Assembly: GCA_029260795.1 (NCBI GenBank) | Contig: JAJDCO010000135.1 | Coordinates: 62,001 to 126,000, forward strand | Length of the DNA stretch: 64,000 nucleotides | From: Planctomycetota bacterium | GTDB taxonomy: Bacteria; Planctomycetota; OFTM77 | Direction of reading: 5' to 3' | In this document: positions 43,724 through 52,974 of the stretch, piece by piece | How positions within the stretch are numbered: position 1 is the stretch's first letter | How the letters are laid out: each line of letters begins with the position of its first letter | Notes under the pieces: generated by a model | Told to the model about the DNA's origin: nothing | Databases searched by the model: none | What the model saw: only the letters and a program-made list of their open reading frames with translations | Program-made: the position numbers and the translations under genes

Positions 43724-44446
43724 ATGAAGCTGATCCTCTGTCTTGCACTCGGCTGGGTATCTTGGAGTCAGGACAGCACTCTGAAGCCCATTCCACTTCC
43801 TCCACCCACCGTCGGCGCCTTCGCGGAGCAATACATCCAGCCGGCGGACGTGATCGCGATCGGTCGAGTCGTTTCGGTGCGGCGGTTGAGCGCGCGAAGC
43901 GTATTCGTGGCACGTTTCGAAGTCGAGGAGTTCTTGAAGGAAGGCCGGGCAGGTCGAGAGACCGTCCTTCTTCTCATGGCCCATACACCCGAGGAGTTCG
44001 CCGTCAGTGCGAGTCGTCGGGTGATCTTCGCGCACGCCTATCGAGCGGGCAGTCGATTCCTCCTGGCCCAAGGAGAATTCGACGAGATCGATCCCACTTG
44101 GAAGGAGAAGCTGGCGCAGCTGCGGTTCTTGATCGAGCTGGAGAAGCCCTCCGAGGAACCTCTTCAAAAGCGCCGACAGAAACTCCTCGAACGTCTGTTG
44201 GATCAGGCGGATCGGGCCCCAGAGTGGACGCGGAACAACGGGCTTCGCGAGCTGGTGTTTCTGGCGGAACGATCGCCAGACCTGTTCGGAACCGACGAGA
44301 AGGCACGTCTGGACGAGCTGATCAAGACAGAGCCGGACCGAGCGAGGAGGCGCGTTCTCGAGTCGACTCGAGAACGTCTCAACCGTCCCCGCCCGACCGA
44401 GAGGCAGAGCAACGACCCATCGGGTCGACGACGCGAGAAAGGGTGA
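43724..44446 (+). CDS. secreted hypothetical protein
   Basis: 240 residues, function unknown. A short signal peptide (MKLILCLALGWVSWSQ) precedes a Pro-rich start (LKPIPLPPPTVG) and a beta-rich domain (PADVIAIGRVVSVRRL; SVFVARFEVEEFLKEGRAG; HAYRAGSRFLLAQGEF), which resembles an OB-like or NTR-like fold seen in secreted proteins. The rest is helical and strongly charged, ending in a disordered basic tail. A TAGAAT (43652-43657) lies 66 bases before the ATG, but without a -35. It overlaps the TolC-like gene by one base (TGATG), so they are co-expressed. Confidence 0.75.
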   Translation: MKLILCLALGWVSWSQDSTLKPIPLPPPTVGAFAEQYIQPADVIAIGRVVSVRRLSARSVFVARFEVEEFLKEGRAGRETVLLLMAHTPEEFAVSASRRVIFAHAYRAGSRFLLAQGEFDEIDPTWKEKLAQLRFLIELEKPSEEPLQKRRQKLLERLLDQADRAPEWTRNNGLRELVFLAERSPDLFGTDEKARLDELIKTEPDRARRRVLESTRERLNRPRPTERQSNDPSGRRREKG

Positions 44447-46107
44447 TGTTTCGAATGAAGGGTTCGCGCTGGGTGGTCGGGTGCATTGGATCGATTGTCC
44501 TCTCGTTCAATCCCTCGTTTGCACAAGACGGGAAAGGGCCCGAGCCGTCAGAGAAAGCGGTGGTCGAAGAGAGCGGCAAGGGACCAGAGCTCGAGCTCTC
44601 TCTCGAACGAGCCGTCGAGATTGCAGTGGAGCAGAATCTGGGTTTGAAGGTCGAAGCACTTCGCCGACAGATCGAGCGCACTCGCATCGTGGAAGCTCAA
44701 GGCGAGTTTGAACCGGTGCTGTTCTCGACACTCTCGACGACGAGGGCCAGCAACCCTACGGCTTCTCAGCTGCAGGGTGCTCGTCGCCTCGACGTCAACG
44801 CAACTCATCTCGACTTCGGGGCTCGCCAAGTTCTTCCCACCGGGGCCTCCCTCACATTCACAGCCAACGCGGATCGCACTCGGACCAATAGCCAGTTCGC
44901 GACTCTGAATCCGAGTGTCGATAGCTTCTTTCAGGTCGAGGCACGGCAGCCTCTCCTTCGAGGAGCTTGGACAAAGTATGGTCTGAGTACGATCGACCAA
45001 GCCCGCCTCGGAACGCGTGCTGTCGATTCGGACTTCGAACGCAGCAAGTCGGAGATCGTCTTCTCCTGTATCGAAGCCTATTGGCGTCTCGCCTTCTCGA
45101 TCGCGGATGTCGAGGTGAAGCTGCTGTCCCTCAGCCTTGCGGGTGACCTCTACGAGATCAATCAGGCCAAGGTGGACGAGGGAGTCCTGGCACCGGTCGA
45201 GGTCTTGGACGCCGAGAGTCAGGTCTTCAGTCGCCGTGAGCAGCTGATCGGCGCTCGCAATGCCGTACAAGACGCCGAGGACACGCTGCGCCGGATCTTG
45301 TTCAACTTCGAAGATCCCGTGCATTGGCAGTTCTTCATCATCCCGACCAGCGAGCCGATCGAGGAACCAATCCAGCTTCCGGACTGGGAGCTCGCCTCGC
45401 GAGTCTCGAAGACTCGTCGCGCCGACCTGCGCGCAATTCGAGAGCGACTCGAACAAACCCGACTCGCCCTCTACCAATCCACGGTCGAGTCGCGGCCGCA
45501 GCTCGACCTGTTCGGGAGCTCGCGGACCAACGGAATCGATCGCACGCTGCTCGAGTCGTACAGTGAGGCCGCACAGGTCAGCACGACCGCGTGGACGGTC
45601 GGTCTCTCATTCGAGCTGCCCTTCCCGTTCAATCGGGCACGGTCGAGCCGGATGCGGCGAGCACGGCTCGAGCTTCGACAGGGTGAGATCGACCTGCGAA
45701 GTCGGGAGAACGATGTGATCACCGACGTGCGGGCCACGCTTCGAGACATCGCCTCGCTTCAGGAGCAGATCGTCGCCACCCGCAAGGCCAGCGAGCTCGC
45801 GCGTGCTCGACTCGATGCCGAGCAGAAGAAGTACGACGTCGGCTTCTCGACCAACTTCCAAGTCCTCGAGCTCCAAGAGAAGCTGGCTGCGGAGCTCACC
45901 AACCACAGCCTCGCCGTCATCAACTACCAGATCGCGCTGAGGCGGTTTGAGAACGTCCAAGGAACACTGCTGGACTCGCTCGAGCTCGGCTCCGAGCCGG
46001 CGCTCCTCGAAGAGCTCGAATCGGAGAGCCCGTCGTGGTGGCGTGTTCCGGTCGCCCGTGATACCGACGGAATGGCGCGGAAGCCGAAGATCCTCCCGCA
46101 GGACTGA
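44446..46107 (+). CDS. TolC-family outer membrane protein
   Basis: 553 residues. Signal peptide (WVVGCIGSIVLSFNPSFAQD). Two OEP-type halves: LSLERAVEIAVEQNLGLKVE and ELASRVSKTRRADLRAIRER with long coiled-coil helices (e.g. VEVLDAESQVFSRREQLIGA and FSTNFQVLELQEKLAAELTN). The beta segments include WTVGLSFELPFPFNRARSSR. TolC proteins form trimeric outer-membrane exit ducts for efflux or type I secretion. No inner-membrane pump or adaptor gene is beside it. ATG 44446 is used; ATG 44455 is an alternative. Confidence 0.88.
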   Translation: MFRMKGSRWVVGCIGSIVLSFNPSFAQDGKGPEPSEKAVVEESGKGPELELSLERAVEIAVEQNLGLKVEALRRQIERTRIVEAQGEFEPVLFSTLSTTRASNPTASQLQGARRLDVNATHLDFGARQVLPTGASLTFTANADRTRTNSQFATLNPSVDSFFQVEARQPLLRGAWTKYGLSTIDQARLGTRAVDSDFERSKSEIVFSCIEAYWRLAFSIADVEVKLLSLSLAGDLYEINQAKVDEGVLAPVEVLDAESQVFSRREQLIGARNAVQDAEDTLRRILFNFEDPVHWQFFIIPTSEPIEEPIQLPDWELASRVSKTRRADLRAIRERLEQTRLALYQSTVESRPQLDLFGSSRTNGIDRTLLESYSEAAQVSTTAWTVGLSFELPFPFNRARSSRMRRARLELRQGEIDLRSRENDVITDVRATLRDIASLQEQIVATRKASELARARLDAEQKKYDVGFSTNFQVLELQEKLAAELTNHSLAVINYQIALRRFENVQGTLLDSLELGSEPALLEELESESPSWWRVPVARDTDGMARKPKILPQD

Positions 46108-46278
46108 CCGCACCCACCGTGCGATTAGGCTACAGCAAGATCGCACACCTTCGAGTCTCGCCGCGGCTCGAGCGGCGCATCACGTTGAAAGGACTATGGC
46201 CCTCGCCTTGCTTTCAGGCCGGCAGATACCCGCTCCTCGTCCACAAGCAACACGAACTCCAGCCGCGACTGCGTGATC

Positions 46279-47841
46279 ATGACATTTCTCGGATTGACGA
46301 CTTGGTGCTTCCTTCTGGTCTCAAGCAGCACGAGGCCACCCGCTGACGAGGTACTCGTCGGCCGACTCTTGGATCGCATCTCAGGTGGCGGCGCGGGCGA
46401 CGTCAGTCTCCAGTTCGCCTTGGAGACGTTGCGGCGCCTCGATGACTCGATCGTTCCGCAGGTCAATGGTCGCCTGGAGCAAGCGCTCGCCCTCCCCAAC
46501 CTCCCGGCGGATAACCTCTGCGAGGTGCTCGAGGCCCATCCCGACGTTCGCTCCGTGCCGGTGCTCCTCCGTTGCCTCCAAGACCCCGAGCTGCGGGTGC
46601 AGACTCGGGCCATTCAACTCCTCGGCGCTATCGGCTCACCCGAGGCCGTCATGCCCATGCTCGTTTACAGTCGCGGCGCTCCCGAGTATCAGAAGCAGCT
46701 CGTCACTCATGCTGTGATCCGAATCGGTGGCAAGGATGCCAAGCTCTTCACGAGGACGCTGCTCGATCAGCCGAGCTTCGATGCCAGCCAGATTGCACTC
46801 GCCGCCTACCGGCTCTGGAAAGAGCCCGAGATCCTCCCAATACTCCGCGAACGCCTTCGAGAGCTGCGCCGGGGGAGCCGAAACGACCAAGCCCGGAACA
46901 CCGTTGCTTGGACGCTGGGAGTCTTGGGAGACTCGGACGGTCGTGACCACCTCCTCGAAGCGCTGGTTCAACCCGGTCCCTGGCCTCGGAGAAGGTTCGT
47001 GATCGCAGCTTTGGGGGACATCGGGGGCGAGGCTGTCGAACGAGCCTTGGTTGAGCGCATCGCCATTGCCGAAGAAGAAGAGCTCATCAGCTTGCTGCAT
47101 GCGCTGGCTGAGAGTGGGGGCGAGGTCGCACATCGAGAGCTCCGTGACCAGGTGACTGCAAGCTCACGACGGGTTCAGCAGGAAGCCCTCTCGGGGCTGG
47201 CAACGCTGGGAGACGACGGACCCGCCTGGACGCTCTGGCAAGAGATGCGTGAAGCACCCTGGTCCGCAACCGTCCAGGATTGGATCACTTTCTACGTGAG
47301 TCGGCTCGGAGATCGGCGCGTCGTTCCTGACCTGCTGTCTTGGTTCGCCACCGCTCGCGGAGTGCGCCGGGAGTTCCTGCTTCGCGCTCTCGGATATGCC
47401 GCAGACCCTCGCGCAATTCCAGTGCTGATCGAGGTGTTGCTGAGCGAGTCCAAGGAAGTTCGACAGGGCGTGACCTTGGCTAATCTGGCCACACAAGCGA
47501 TGGCCAACCTGGGATCCGAAGCCACACCGGCTCTCTTGGAGGCATGGGGTCGAGCCGAAGCCGAGGATCAACAAGAGCGCGTTCTCACGGCGCTCCGGAA
47601 CCTGGGAGATCGTCTGGGGGCATCGGCCGACACACGAAGGGCCTCCCGAGAGATCTTCGACTGGATGCTGGAGCAGTTCGAAAACGCATCGGTGGACCGA
47701 AAGGTCTTCCTCGTCGAGGGGATTCTACCGGGCTTCTATGACATCCGGCTCGGGCGCTGGCTGTGGCAGGTAGCGACCGACGAATCGCAGCCCGAAGAGG
47801 TTTTGCAGGCTGTGGAGACCGCCAAGCGCCGATTCTTCTGA
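46279..47841 (+). CDS. exported HEAT-repeat protein
   Basis: 520 residues. A short hydrophobic N-terminus (FLGLTTWCFLLVSSS) may be a signal peptide. The rest is HEAT-like repeats: SVPVLLRCLQDPELRVQTRA, ARNTVAWTLGVLGDSDGRDH, PRRRFVIAALGDIGGEAVER, RREFLLRALGYAADPRAIPV and EVRQGVTLANLATQAMANLG. Such solenoids bind proteins. The ATG at 46279 has no clear ribosome site and a GTG two codons earlier is possible. Function unknown; it follows the TolC-like gene by 171 bases. Confidence 0.78.
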   Translation: MTFLGLTTWCFLLVSSSTRPPADEVLVGRLLDRISGGGAGDVSLQFALETLRRLDDSIVPQVNGRLEQALALPNLPADNLCEVLEAHPDVRSVPVLLRCLQDPELRVQTRAIQLLGAIGSPEAVMPMLVYSRGAPEYQKQLVTHAVIRIGGKDAKLFTRTLLDQPSFDASQIALAAYRLWKEPEILPILRERLRELRRGSRNDQARNTVAWTLGVLGDSDGRDHLLEALVQPGPWPRRRFVIAALGDIGGEAVERALVERIAIAEEEELISLLHALAESGGEVAHRELRDQVTASSRRVQQEALSGLATLGDDGPAWTLWQEMREAPWSATVQDWITFYVSRLGDRRVVPDLLSWFATARGVRREFLLRALGYAADPRAIPVLIEVLLSESKEVRQGVTLANLATQAMANLGSEATPALLEAWGRAEAEDQQERVLTALRNLGDRLGASADTRRASREIFDWMLEQFENASVDRKVFLVEGILPGFYDIRLGRWLWQVATDESQPEEVLQAVETAKRRFF

Positions 47842-47957
47842 GGATCGGAGAGAAGGGCTGCTTCAGACAGCCGGCCCGGATGTTCGATCGATGGGTAGCG
47901 CTTCTGGGAAAGGCCGCACAGCCGAACCCTGTGGCGCACCCGATCGAGTCCGATCAC

Positions 47958-47969
47958 GGAGAGGGAGAG
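47958..47969 (+). promoter_or_regulatory. strong ribosome binding site deciding a TTG start
   Basis: GGAGAGGGAGAG, 6 bases before the TTG at 47976. An in-frame ATG at 47880 has no ribosome site, so the TTG is preferred. Confidence 0.55.
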
Positions 47970-47975
47970 TCCGCG

Positions 47976-48509
47976 TTGTCCTCAGCCAGCCAGCCGACAC
48001 CGCGAAGCTCCCGGTCCGAAACGGGGAGACCGGACTCGACGGAAATCCTCGGTCAGGCGATTCTGGACGGCGAGCCGCACGCGACCCGACGAGCGGTCGA
48101 CCGACGTCGGCGCCCGACGCCGATGATCAGCCGTTACACCTTCTGGGGCGGACGTCGACGAGAGGTGCGTCGTGCCAGCGACTCTCGCCACGTCTATGTG
48201 GACCGGTTCAGCCCAGGTTGGCTGTTTGCGTTGCTGTTCCTGTTCGTGCTCTGCCTCAGCGACGGACTCCTCACGCTCATCCACCTTCAGAATGGTGGAA
48301 TCGAGGAGAATCCCCTGATGGACCTCCTTCTGAAGGAGGGGATGAGGACGTTCTTGGTCGTGAAGCTGCTCGCGACGACCACTGGCATCGTGCTCTTGTG
48401 CCTCCACAAGAATCATCGATCGGTACGTCTGCTGATGGGGATCTTGCTGGCACTCTACGGAGGTCTGCTCGGCTATCACTACTACCTGCTGCAGTTCACT
48501 CTTCCGTAA
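47976..48509 (+). CDS. DUF5658-like membrane protein
   Basis: 177 residues from the TTG at 47976. The first 75 residues are Ser/Arg-rich and probably disordered. Three membrane helices follow: WLFALLFLFVLCLSDGLLTL, FLVVKLLATTTGIVLLCL and VRLLMGILLALYGGLLGYHY. The loop IHLQNGGIEENPLMD between the first two is the mark of DUF5658 proteins, whose function is unknown. Its 3' end overlaps the convergent prepilin gene by 14 bases. Confidence 0.72.
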   Translation: MSSASQPTPRSSRSETGRPDSTEILGQAILDGEPHATRRAVDRRRRPTPMISRYTFWGGRRREVRRASDSRHVYVDRFSPGWLFALLFLFVLCLSDGLLTLIHLQNGGIEENPLMDLLLKEGMRTFLVVKLLATTTGIVLLCLHKNHRSVRLLMGILLALYGGLLGYHYYLLQFTLP

Positions 48510-49173
48510 CGACCTCACGCTGAAGCGGCCCCCAGAGCTGATGATCACGGCCTTGGCCGAAGCCGAGCCAGGCCAGCTCGACTCCCGGATGGCGCATCAG
48601 AGGCGCGCCGCCTGTCGGCACGCGACCGGTCAAACCTTGATACCGGTGCAGGGAGTTGGACGAGTGCAAGAGCTCACTGTCGAATCCCGCGAAAGCGCGC
48701 ACTCCCGAATCACCGTAGCTCATCGGCCAAGCCATCAGGAGGTAGCGGTCCGGGTCGACCCGTGACACGTCGGACGAGTTTCGATCGATGGGAACTCGGT
48801 TTCGATCAAAGAGGAAAACCTCGAAGACGTAGCCATCGGCAATGATCCGGCTCTCTGCCTCTCGGCACTCGGGAAGATCGAGCAGACCCGCCTCGATCAG
48901 CTCGTCCAGGTAGGCGAAGCGCGGTCCCGAGTCCGAGCCGGCTTCGGAGTCGGGGGTTTCGTCAAGAGTGCTCGACGGCTTCACTGCCAGCTGCTCTCCC
49001 CAGCGCCTCTCGGCTTCCAGGATTTGGCCGAATGTCCGAATCGCGATCTCTTCGTTGTGAAGGATTCGCGACGCCCGCAAGCGAGGGATGACGAGGGAGA
49101 TGGCGATGGCAGCGACGATACCGAGCATCATGATCTCGATGATCGTCAGGCCGGCTTCCGATCGATTCGACAT
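48496..49173 (-). CDS. prepilin-like (type IV pilin/pseudopilin) protein
   Basis: 225 residues. Residues 1-7 form a short leader, cleaved before LTIIEIMMLGIVAAIAISLV; the Glu5 of mature pilins is present (LTIIE), with Leu in place of the usual Phe at position 1. The globular part (about 40-225) has charged loops and a C-terminal GVELAWLGFGQGRDHQ. It may be a type II secretion or type IV pilus subunit; no assembly genes are visible in the window. The ATG has a strong ribosome site (GGAGGGG, 6 bases). Confidence 0.8.
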   Translation of the reverse strand: MSNRSEAGLTIIEIMMLGIVAAIAISLVIPRLRASRILHNEEIAIRTFGQILEAERRWGEQLAVKPSSTLDETPDSEAGSDSGPRFAYLDELIEAGLLDLPECREAESRIIADGYVFEVFLFDRNRVPIDRNSSDVSRVDPDRYLLMAWPMSYGDSGVRAFAGFDSELLHSSNSLHRYQGLTGRVPTGGAPLMRHPGVELAWLGFGQGRDHQLWGPLQREVVTEE

Positions 49174-49212
49174 GCGAGGCCCCTCCGAGCGCTTTCGTAC
49201 CCTAGGCGACCT

Positions 49213-49240
49213 TTTCTATCACAACTGAGTGATGGCTCAA
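49213..49240 (-). promoter_or_regulatory. promoter for prepilin gene
   Basis: On the minus strand TTGAGC (reverse of 49235-49240), a 16-base spacer and TAGAAA (reverse of 49213-49218), about 40 bases before the ATG at 49173. Confidence 0.45.
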
Positions 49241-49362
49241 GTCGTTGATTCCCACTCACACAGGACTCCCACCCTCAGTTTCCAGCTCGCTGATCCGATA
49301 AGAGAGTCGAACACGACCACTCGAAAGATTCTAAGCCGATCTCGAGAGGGAAAGCCGACCCG

Positions 49363-50151
49363 ATGAACCACGAGAACGATCCGTTCGAGGACTTTCGACG
49401 CCAGCGAGAGCTTCGGGAGGAAGCCCGAACCCGCGACCAACAGACTCGGCTTGCCCAGCAGATATTCGCTGACGAGTCGCGCGCCGAGTATGTCGACCGT
49501 CACGTCCACGATGAGATGCAAGACTTCTTCGACGAGTCTTCCCGCAAGGCCGCCGAGTTCCTCCGAGGCATTCATGCTGATCATGAAGAGGAACAGCGCC
49601 AACGGATCCAAGACGAGGCAGAGGATTTTCTCTCGGTGTCTCGTCAACAGACCGAGTCTCTGCTCTCGAACATGAGCCAAGAGGATCTGGGGGCGATCTC
49701 GCAGGATCACCACGAAGCAGAAGCTGCCTTCCCTCGCCTGGGAGGCGACCGCGACTCCGGCGGCGTTTTCCCCAGCCTCGAGTCTTTCGGGGAGCTCGAG
49801 CCAACGGAGGACTGTCTACCACCCAGCGACAGCTCTTCGACAGAGATTCGGCAGTCCCTGGCGGACACGATCTGTCATCAGGAGACCATCGGCTCGCTCG
49901 AGGAGACCCAGGGCTCCCCCCAGTTTGCCCTGCCCGAGTTCGACGTCGGGTTGGAGGACGAGGACCCTCACGCTGAGCCGATACTGGCAGACGATCCGAT
50001 TGCCGAGATCGAGGTCCTGCGAGAGGAGAACCGCGAGCTGACCGATCAGCTGGACCAGCTGCAACGGAAGCTGGAAACCCTGACGACTATTCTGGTCGAG
50101 AAGCAGGCAATCAGCTGGGAGGATCTCGAGTCCGAGGTGATCCCACTCTGA
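49363..50151 (+). CDS. acidic coiled-coil hypothetical protein
   Basis: 262 residues, no signal peptide or membrane segment, very acidic. The first 100 residues are helical and charged (FRRQRELREEARTRDQQTRL; HVHDEMQDFFDESSRKAAEF). A low-complexity Ser/Glu/Asp middle follows, and the C-terminus is a leucine-rich coiled coil (AEIEVLREENRELTDQLDQL). I recognise no family. It may be a cytoplasmic scaffold. It starts 190 bases from the divergent prepilin gene and converges with the UbiA-family gene across 12 bases. Confidence 0.72.
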   Translation: MNHENDPFEDFRRQRELREEARTRDQQTRLAQQIFADESRAEYVDRHVHDEMQDFFDESSRKAAEFLRGIHADHEEEQRQRIQDEAEDFLSVSRQQTESLLSNMSQEDLGAISQDHHEAEAAFPRLGGDRDSGGVFPSLESFGELEPTEDCLPPSDSSSTEIRQSLADTICHQETIGSLEETQGSPQFALPEFDVGLEDEDPHAEPILADDPIAEIEVLREENRELTDQLDQLQRKLETLTTILVEKQAISWEDLESEVIPL

Positions 50152-50163
50152 GCCAGGTCTCTC

Positions 50164-51126
50164 TCAGGTGGGTGGAATCCGCCGAGCGAGCTGCCGAGTG
50201 AGGAGGTCACCGGCCAAAAAGGCGATCGCGACACCAGTCTGAAGAAGCGGTGTCGGTGCCACCCCCGTCGCCAACACGCCGTGAAAGAGAAGCACGCCTC
50301 GCAGCAAGAGCCCCACGGTGCGTCCCATCATCTCCGAGCGAGCGGATCGCCAAGCCCTCATCAACCCAGGCACGGTGCGAGTCGCCCACCATGACCAGAG
50401 TCCCAGAGGAATGACCATTCCCAGAGACTGGTCGGATCGACGGAGACTCAGGCCGAGGACCAGGGGCAGGGTGATCAGCACCATCGTCCCGAAAGTCAGC
50501 CAGGGGAGCCGCGCCCGGCGGACCGGCCGATCTTCCATGACGCCGAAGCAAGACGCCATGAGGATATACGCGCCGTAGACGGCGGCGTACGCAAAGAGGC
50601 CCGGAGTCTCGTCGAAGGACGGCCATCCGGCCGCCGTCGCGCCCAGCAGCACATTCAGGGATCGGCAAACCGGAACGAGAAGAAGTCGGCTGCCCCCAAG
50701 CCCACTCGGCGCCATGTCGTATGTCAAAGCGAGGCCGAGAATCAGCGTGAGGATCACGAGGCTTGAGAGGCCCGCGAGTGCACTCGCGCTCACCGCAGTC
50801 CCGATCAGCAGCACGCCGATCAGCTTCGCCCTGAAGACCGAGATCTCTCCCGACGGAATCGGTCGTGTCGGCCGGAGCTCGCGGTCTTCGACCTGATCGA
50901 AGACGTCATTGAAGACCATGCCTGCGCTGTAGACACACCACGATGCAAGGCCGCAGGCCAGCCAGGCGAAGCCGTCGAGCGACGCGCCGTCCACCCACAG
51001 TCGAAACAGCCCACCGGCTGCGACATCGGCGATCGGAGTGAGCGCGTTCGAGAGTCGCAGGAGCCGGGCGAGTGGATGGGCAGGTCGGCGCGGCCGGGAC
51101 TGATCTGGTGCTAGTTCAGGATCCAA
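50164..51126 (-). CDS. UbiA-family prenyltransferase
   Basis: 320 residues, about nine membrane helices. The first Asp-rich motif is NDVFDQVEDRELRPTRPIPS, the prenyl-diphosphate site. The second region is YDMAPSGLGG followed by CRSLNVLLGATAAGW, which resembles the EboC-like branch more than UbiA proper. It attaches a polyprenyl chain to an aromatic or sugar acceptor that cannot be identified here. Its start overlaps the end of rseP by 16 bases, so it is in the dxr-rseP operon, fitting a link to isoprenoid supply. Confidence 0.85.
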   Translation of the reverse strand: MDPELAPDQSRPRRPAHPLARLLRLSNALTPIADVAAGGLFRLWVDGASLDGFAWLACGLASWCVYSAGMVFNDVFDQVEDRELRPTRPIPSGEISVFRAKLIGVLLIGTAVSASALAGLSSLVILTLILGLALTYDMAPSGLGGSRLLLVPVCRSLNVLLGATAAGWPSFDETPGLFAYAAVYGAYILMASCFGVMEDRPVRRARLPWLTFGTMVLITLPLVLGLSLRRSDQSLGMVIPLGLWSWWATRTVPGLMRAWRSARSEMMGRTVGLLLRGVLLFHGVLATGVAPTPLLQTGVAIAFLAGDLLTRQLARRIPPT

Positions 51127-52967
51127 CGCTGGATGTCGTTGTATGTGACGTACAGCATGAGCGCGAGGATGATGATCAGCCCCGCCACCTGCGAGTATCC
51201 CAAGACACGCTCGTTCACGGGCGATCCCTTGAGCTTCTCAATGACCAAGAACAGGAAGTGCCCGCCGTCGAGGATCGGGATCGGCAGGATGTTCAAGAAG
51301 GCGAGGTTGAGGCTCAGAATCGCCAAGAAGTAGAACAGCTTTGCGGGTCCGGATTCCGCAAACGAGTAGGAGACGACGCCAATCGTGATGATCCCACCGA
51401 GATTCTTCGAGTGAACATCGCCGGCGAAGATCTTCTTCAGGGTCAGGTAGAGGTTCTTGATCATGCTGATCGAACAATCGAACCCGACCACGATTGACTT
51501 GCCAAACGAGTACTGGCGAATGACCTGGGCAAAGTGAATCTGCAGTCCGTAATCCGGGCTCTGGACGCGAGTGGGTGAGATGGACAGAGACTGGGGACCT
51601 TCTGCACCGGTCCGCAGGAGCTCGATGTCGATCGTCGAGCCCTCCGATTCGGTGACTGCCGTCACGATGTCATCGAAGTTCGCGATCTCGTAGTCACCAA
51701 TACGAGTCAGCTGATCGCCATCTTGAAGCCCAGCGGCTGCAGCCGGGTATTCTTGTCGAACTAGCACGCTGGCCGAGTCGCTGTTGTCACCGAAGGCCAG
51801 CTGGTCGAGGAAGCGGTCGATGTCGAGATCGTTCGGAAACGTGATCGGGACGACGAGCTTCTCGCCCGCCCGGATCACGTCGAATCGAATGCCCGAGATT
51901 TCGCGATTCTGAAGCAGCGTTCTCAGATCATCGACCTGTCGTATCAGCTGGCCCGCGAAACCGCTCACGACGTCATCGACCTCGAGCTGAGAAGCATCGA
52001 CACCCAACGCGCTGAGCCCGTCTCGGCGAATGCCGACGACACGGTTTTGAAGCGGACGCACGCCGACTCGCCATGTATCGAGCTCGGTCAGCTCCGGCTC
52101 CAGAAGGACCTCGATGCGCTCAGCCTCGCCGCTCAACCGTCGCTCGACGACAAAGAGCGCGCTCTCATCCGAAGGAAAGAGCTTCGAAAAGTCCTCATAG
52201 TAGGTGCTAGGCGAGATCAAGTTCCCGTTGACCGAGATCAGTCGATCTCCGGGTTTTAGTCCCGCCCGAGACGCGGCAGAGTCCTTCTCAACCGTAAGAA
52301 GAACGCGTCCATCCCTCGACTCCAGCGCCGGAGAGATTCCGATCGCGAAGATTCCCTCACGAGTGTCGAAGGTTGGCCGAACACGCTTGGTCAGAACCTG
52401 CTCGCCGTCGCTCGAGGCCCGACGAACGGAGAACTCGACACCCTCTTCTGAATCGCCGAGCGCGACTTCCATCCGGATGTCGGGAAAACCTCGAATCTCT
52501 TTCCCGTCGATCTTCTCGATCAGGTCGCCCGGACGAAGATCGGCGAGCCACGCAGGGCTACCGGGTCGGACGTACCCCACCCGATTCTCCTCGAACGGAA
52601 CGCCGGCCGTGAACACCATCGGGAAGACCACGAACGCGAAGATGACGTTCATGACGACACCAGCCAAGATCACGGCCATGCGTTGACCGACCGTCTTGGA
52701 GGAGAATTCGTCGTCCGAGCCCGTCACCACTTCGCCCGGAGTCTCGCCGGCCATCTTCACGTAGCCGCCGAGAGGAATGATCGAGATTCGATAGTCGGTA
52801 CCGCCGAAGCGGAATCCGAAGAGGCGAGGACCAAAGCCCAGTGAGAAGGTATCGACCCGGATGCCGACCTTCTTTGCCACCAGAAAGTGACCGAGCTCGT
52901 GGACGAAGATGATCAGCCCGACTCCGAGAATCACGTAGAGCAAGCTGACGGTGTTGCCGAGATCCAT
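51111..52967 (-). CDS. rseP: site-2 intramembrane metalloprotease with multiple PDZ domains
   Basis: 618 residues; E. coli RseP has 450. The zinc site HELGH lies in LIIFVHELGHFLVAKKVGIR and the second ligand in LPIPILDGGHFLFLVIEKL. Between them are four PDZ-like segments: GSPAWLADLRPGDLIEKIDG, SAASRAGLKPGDRLISVNG, LEVDDVVSGFAGQLIRQVDD and AAAAGLQDGDQLTRIGDYE. Membrane helices at both ends match the family. RseP cleaves anti-sigma factors within the membrane; the ZAS-toroid protein at 41712 is a possible substrate. It lies 7 bases after dxr, the usual pairing. Confidence 0.92.
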   Translation of the reverse strand: MDLGNTVSLLYVILGVGLIIFVHELGHFLVAKKVGIRVDTFSLGFGPRLFGFRFGGTDYRISIIPLGGYVKMAGETPGEVVTGSDDEFSSKTVGQRMAVILAGVVMNVIFAFVVFPMVFTAGVPFEENRVGYVRPGSPAWLADLRPGDLIEKIDGKEIRGFPDIRMEVALGDSEEGVEFSVRRASSDGEQVLTKRVRPTFDTREGIFAIGISPALESRDGRVLLTVEKDSAASRAGLKPGDRLISVNGNLISPSTYYEDFSKLFPSDESALFVVERRLSGEAERIEVLLEPELTELDTWRVGVRPLQNRVVGIRRDGLSALGVDASQLEVDDVVSGFAGQLIRQVDDLRTLLQNREISGIRFDVIRAGEKLVVPITFPNDLDIDRFLDQLAFGDNSDSASVLVRQEYPAAAAGLQDGDQLTRIGDYEIANFDDIVTAVTESEGSTIDIELLRTGAEGPQSLSISPTRVQSPDYGLQIHFAQVIRQYSFGKSIVVGFDCSISMIKNLYLTLKKIFAGDVHSKNLGGIITIGVVSYSFAESGPAKLFYFLAILSLNLAFLNILPIPILDGGHFLFLVIEKLKGSPVNERVLGYSQVAGLIIILALMLYVTYNDIQRWILN

Positions 52968-52974
52968 CGTTCTT

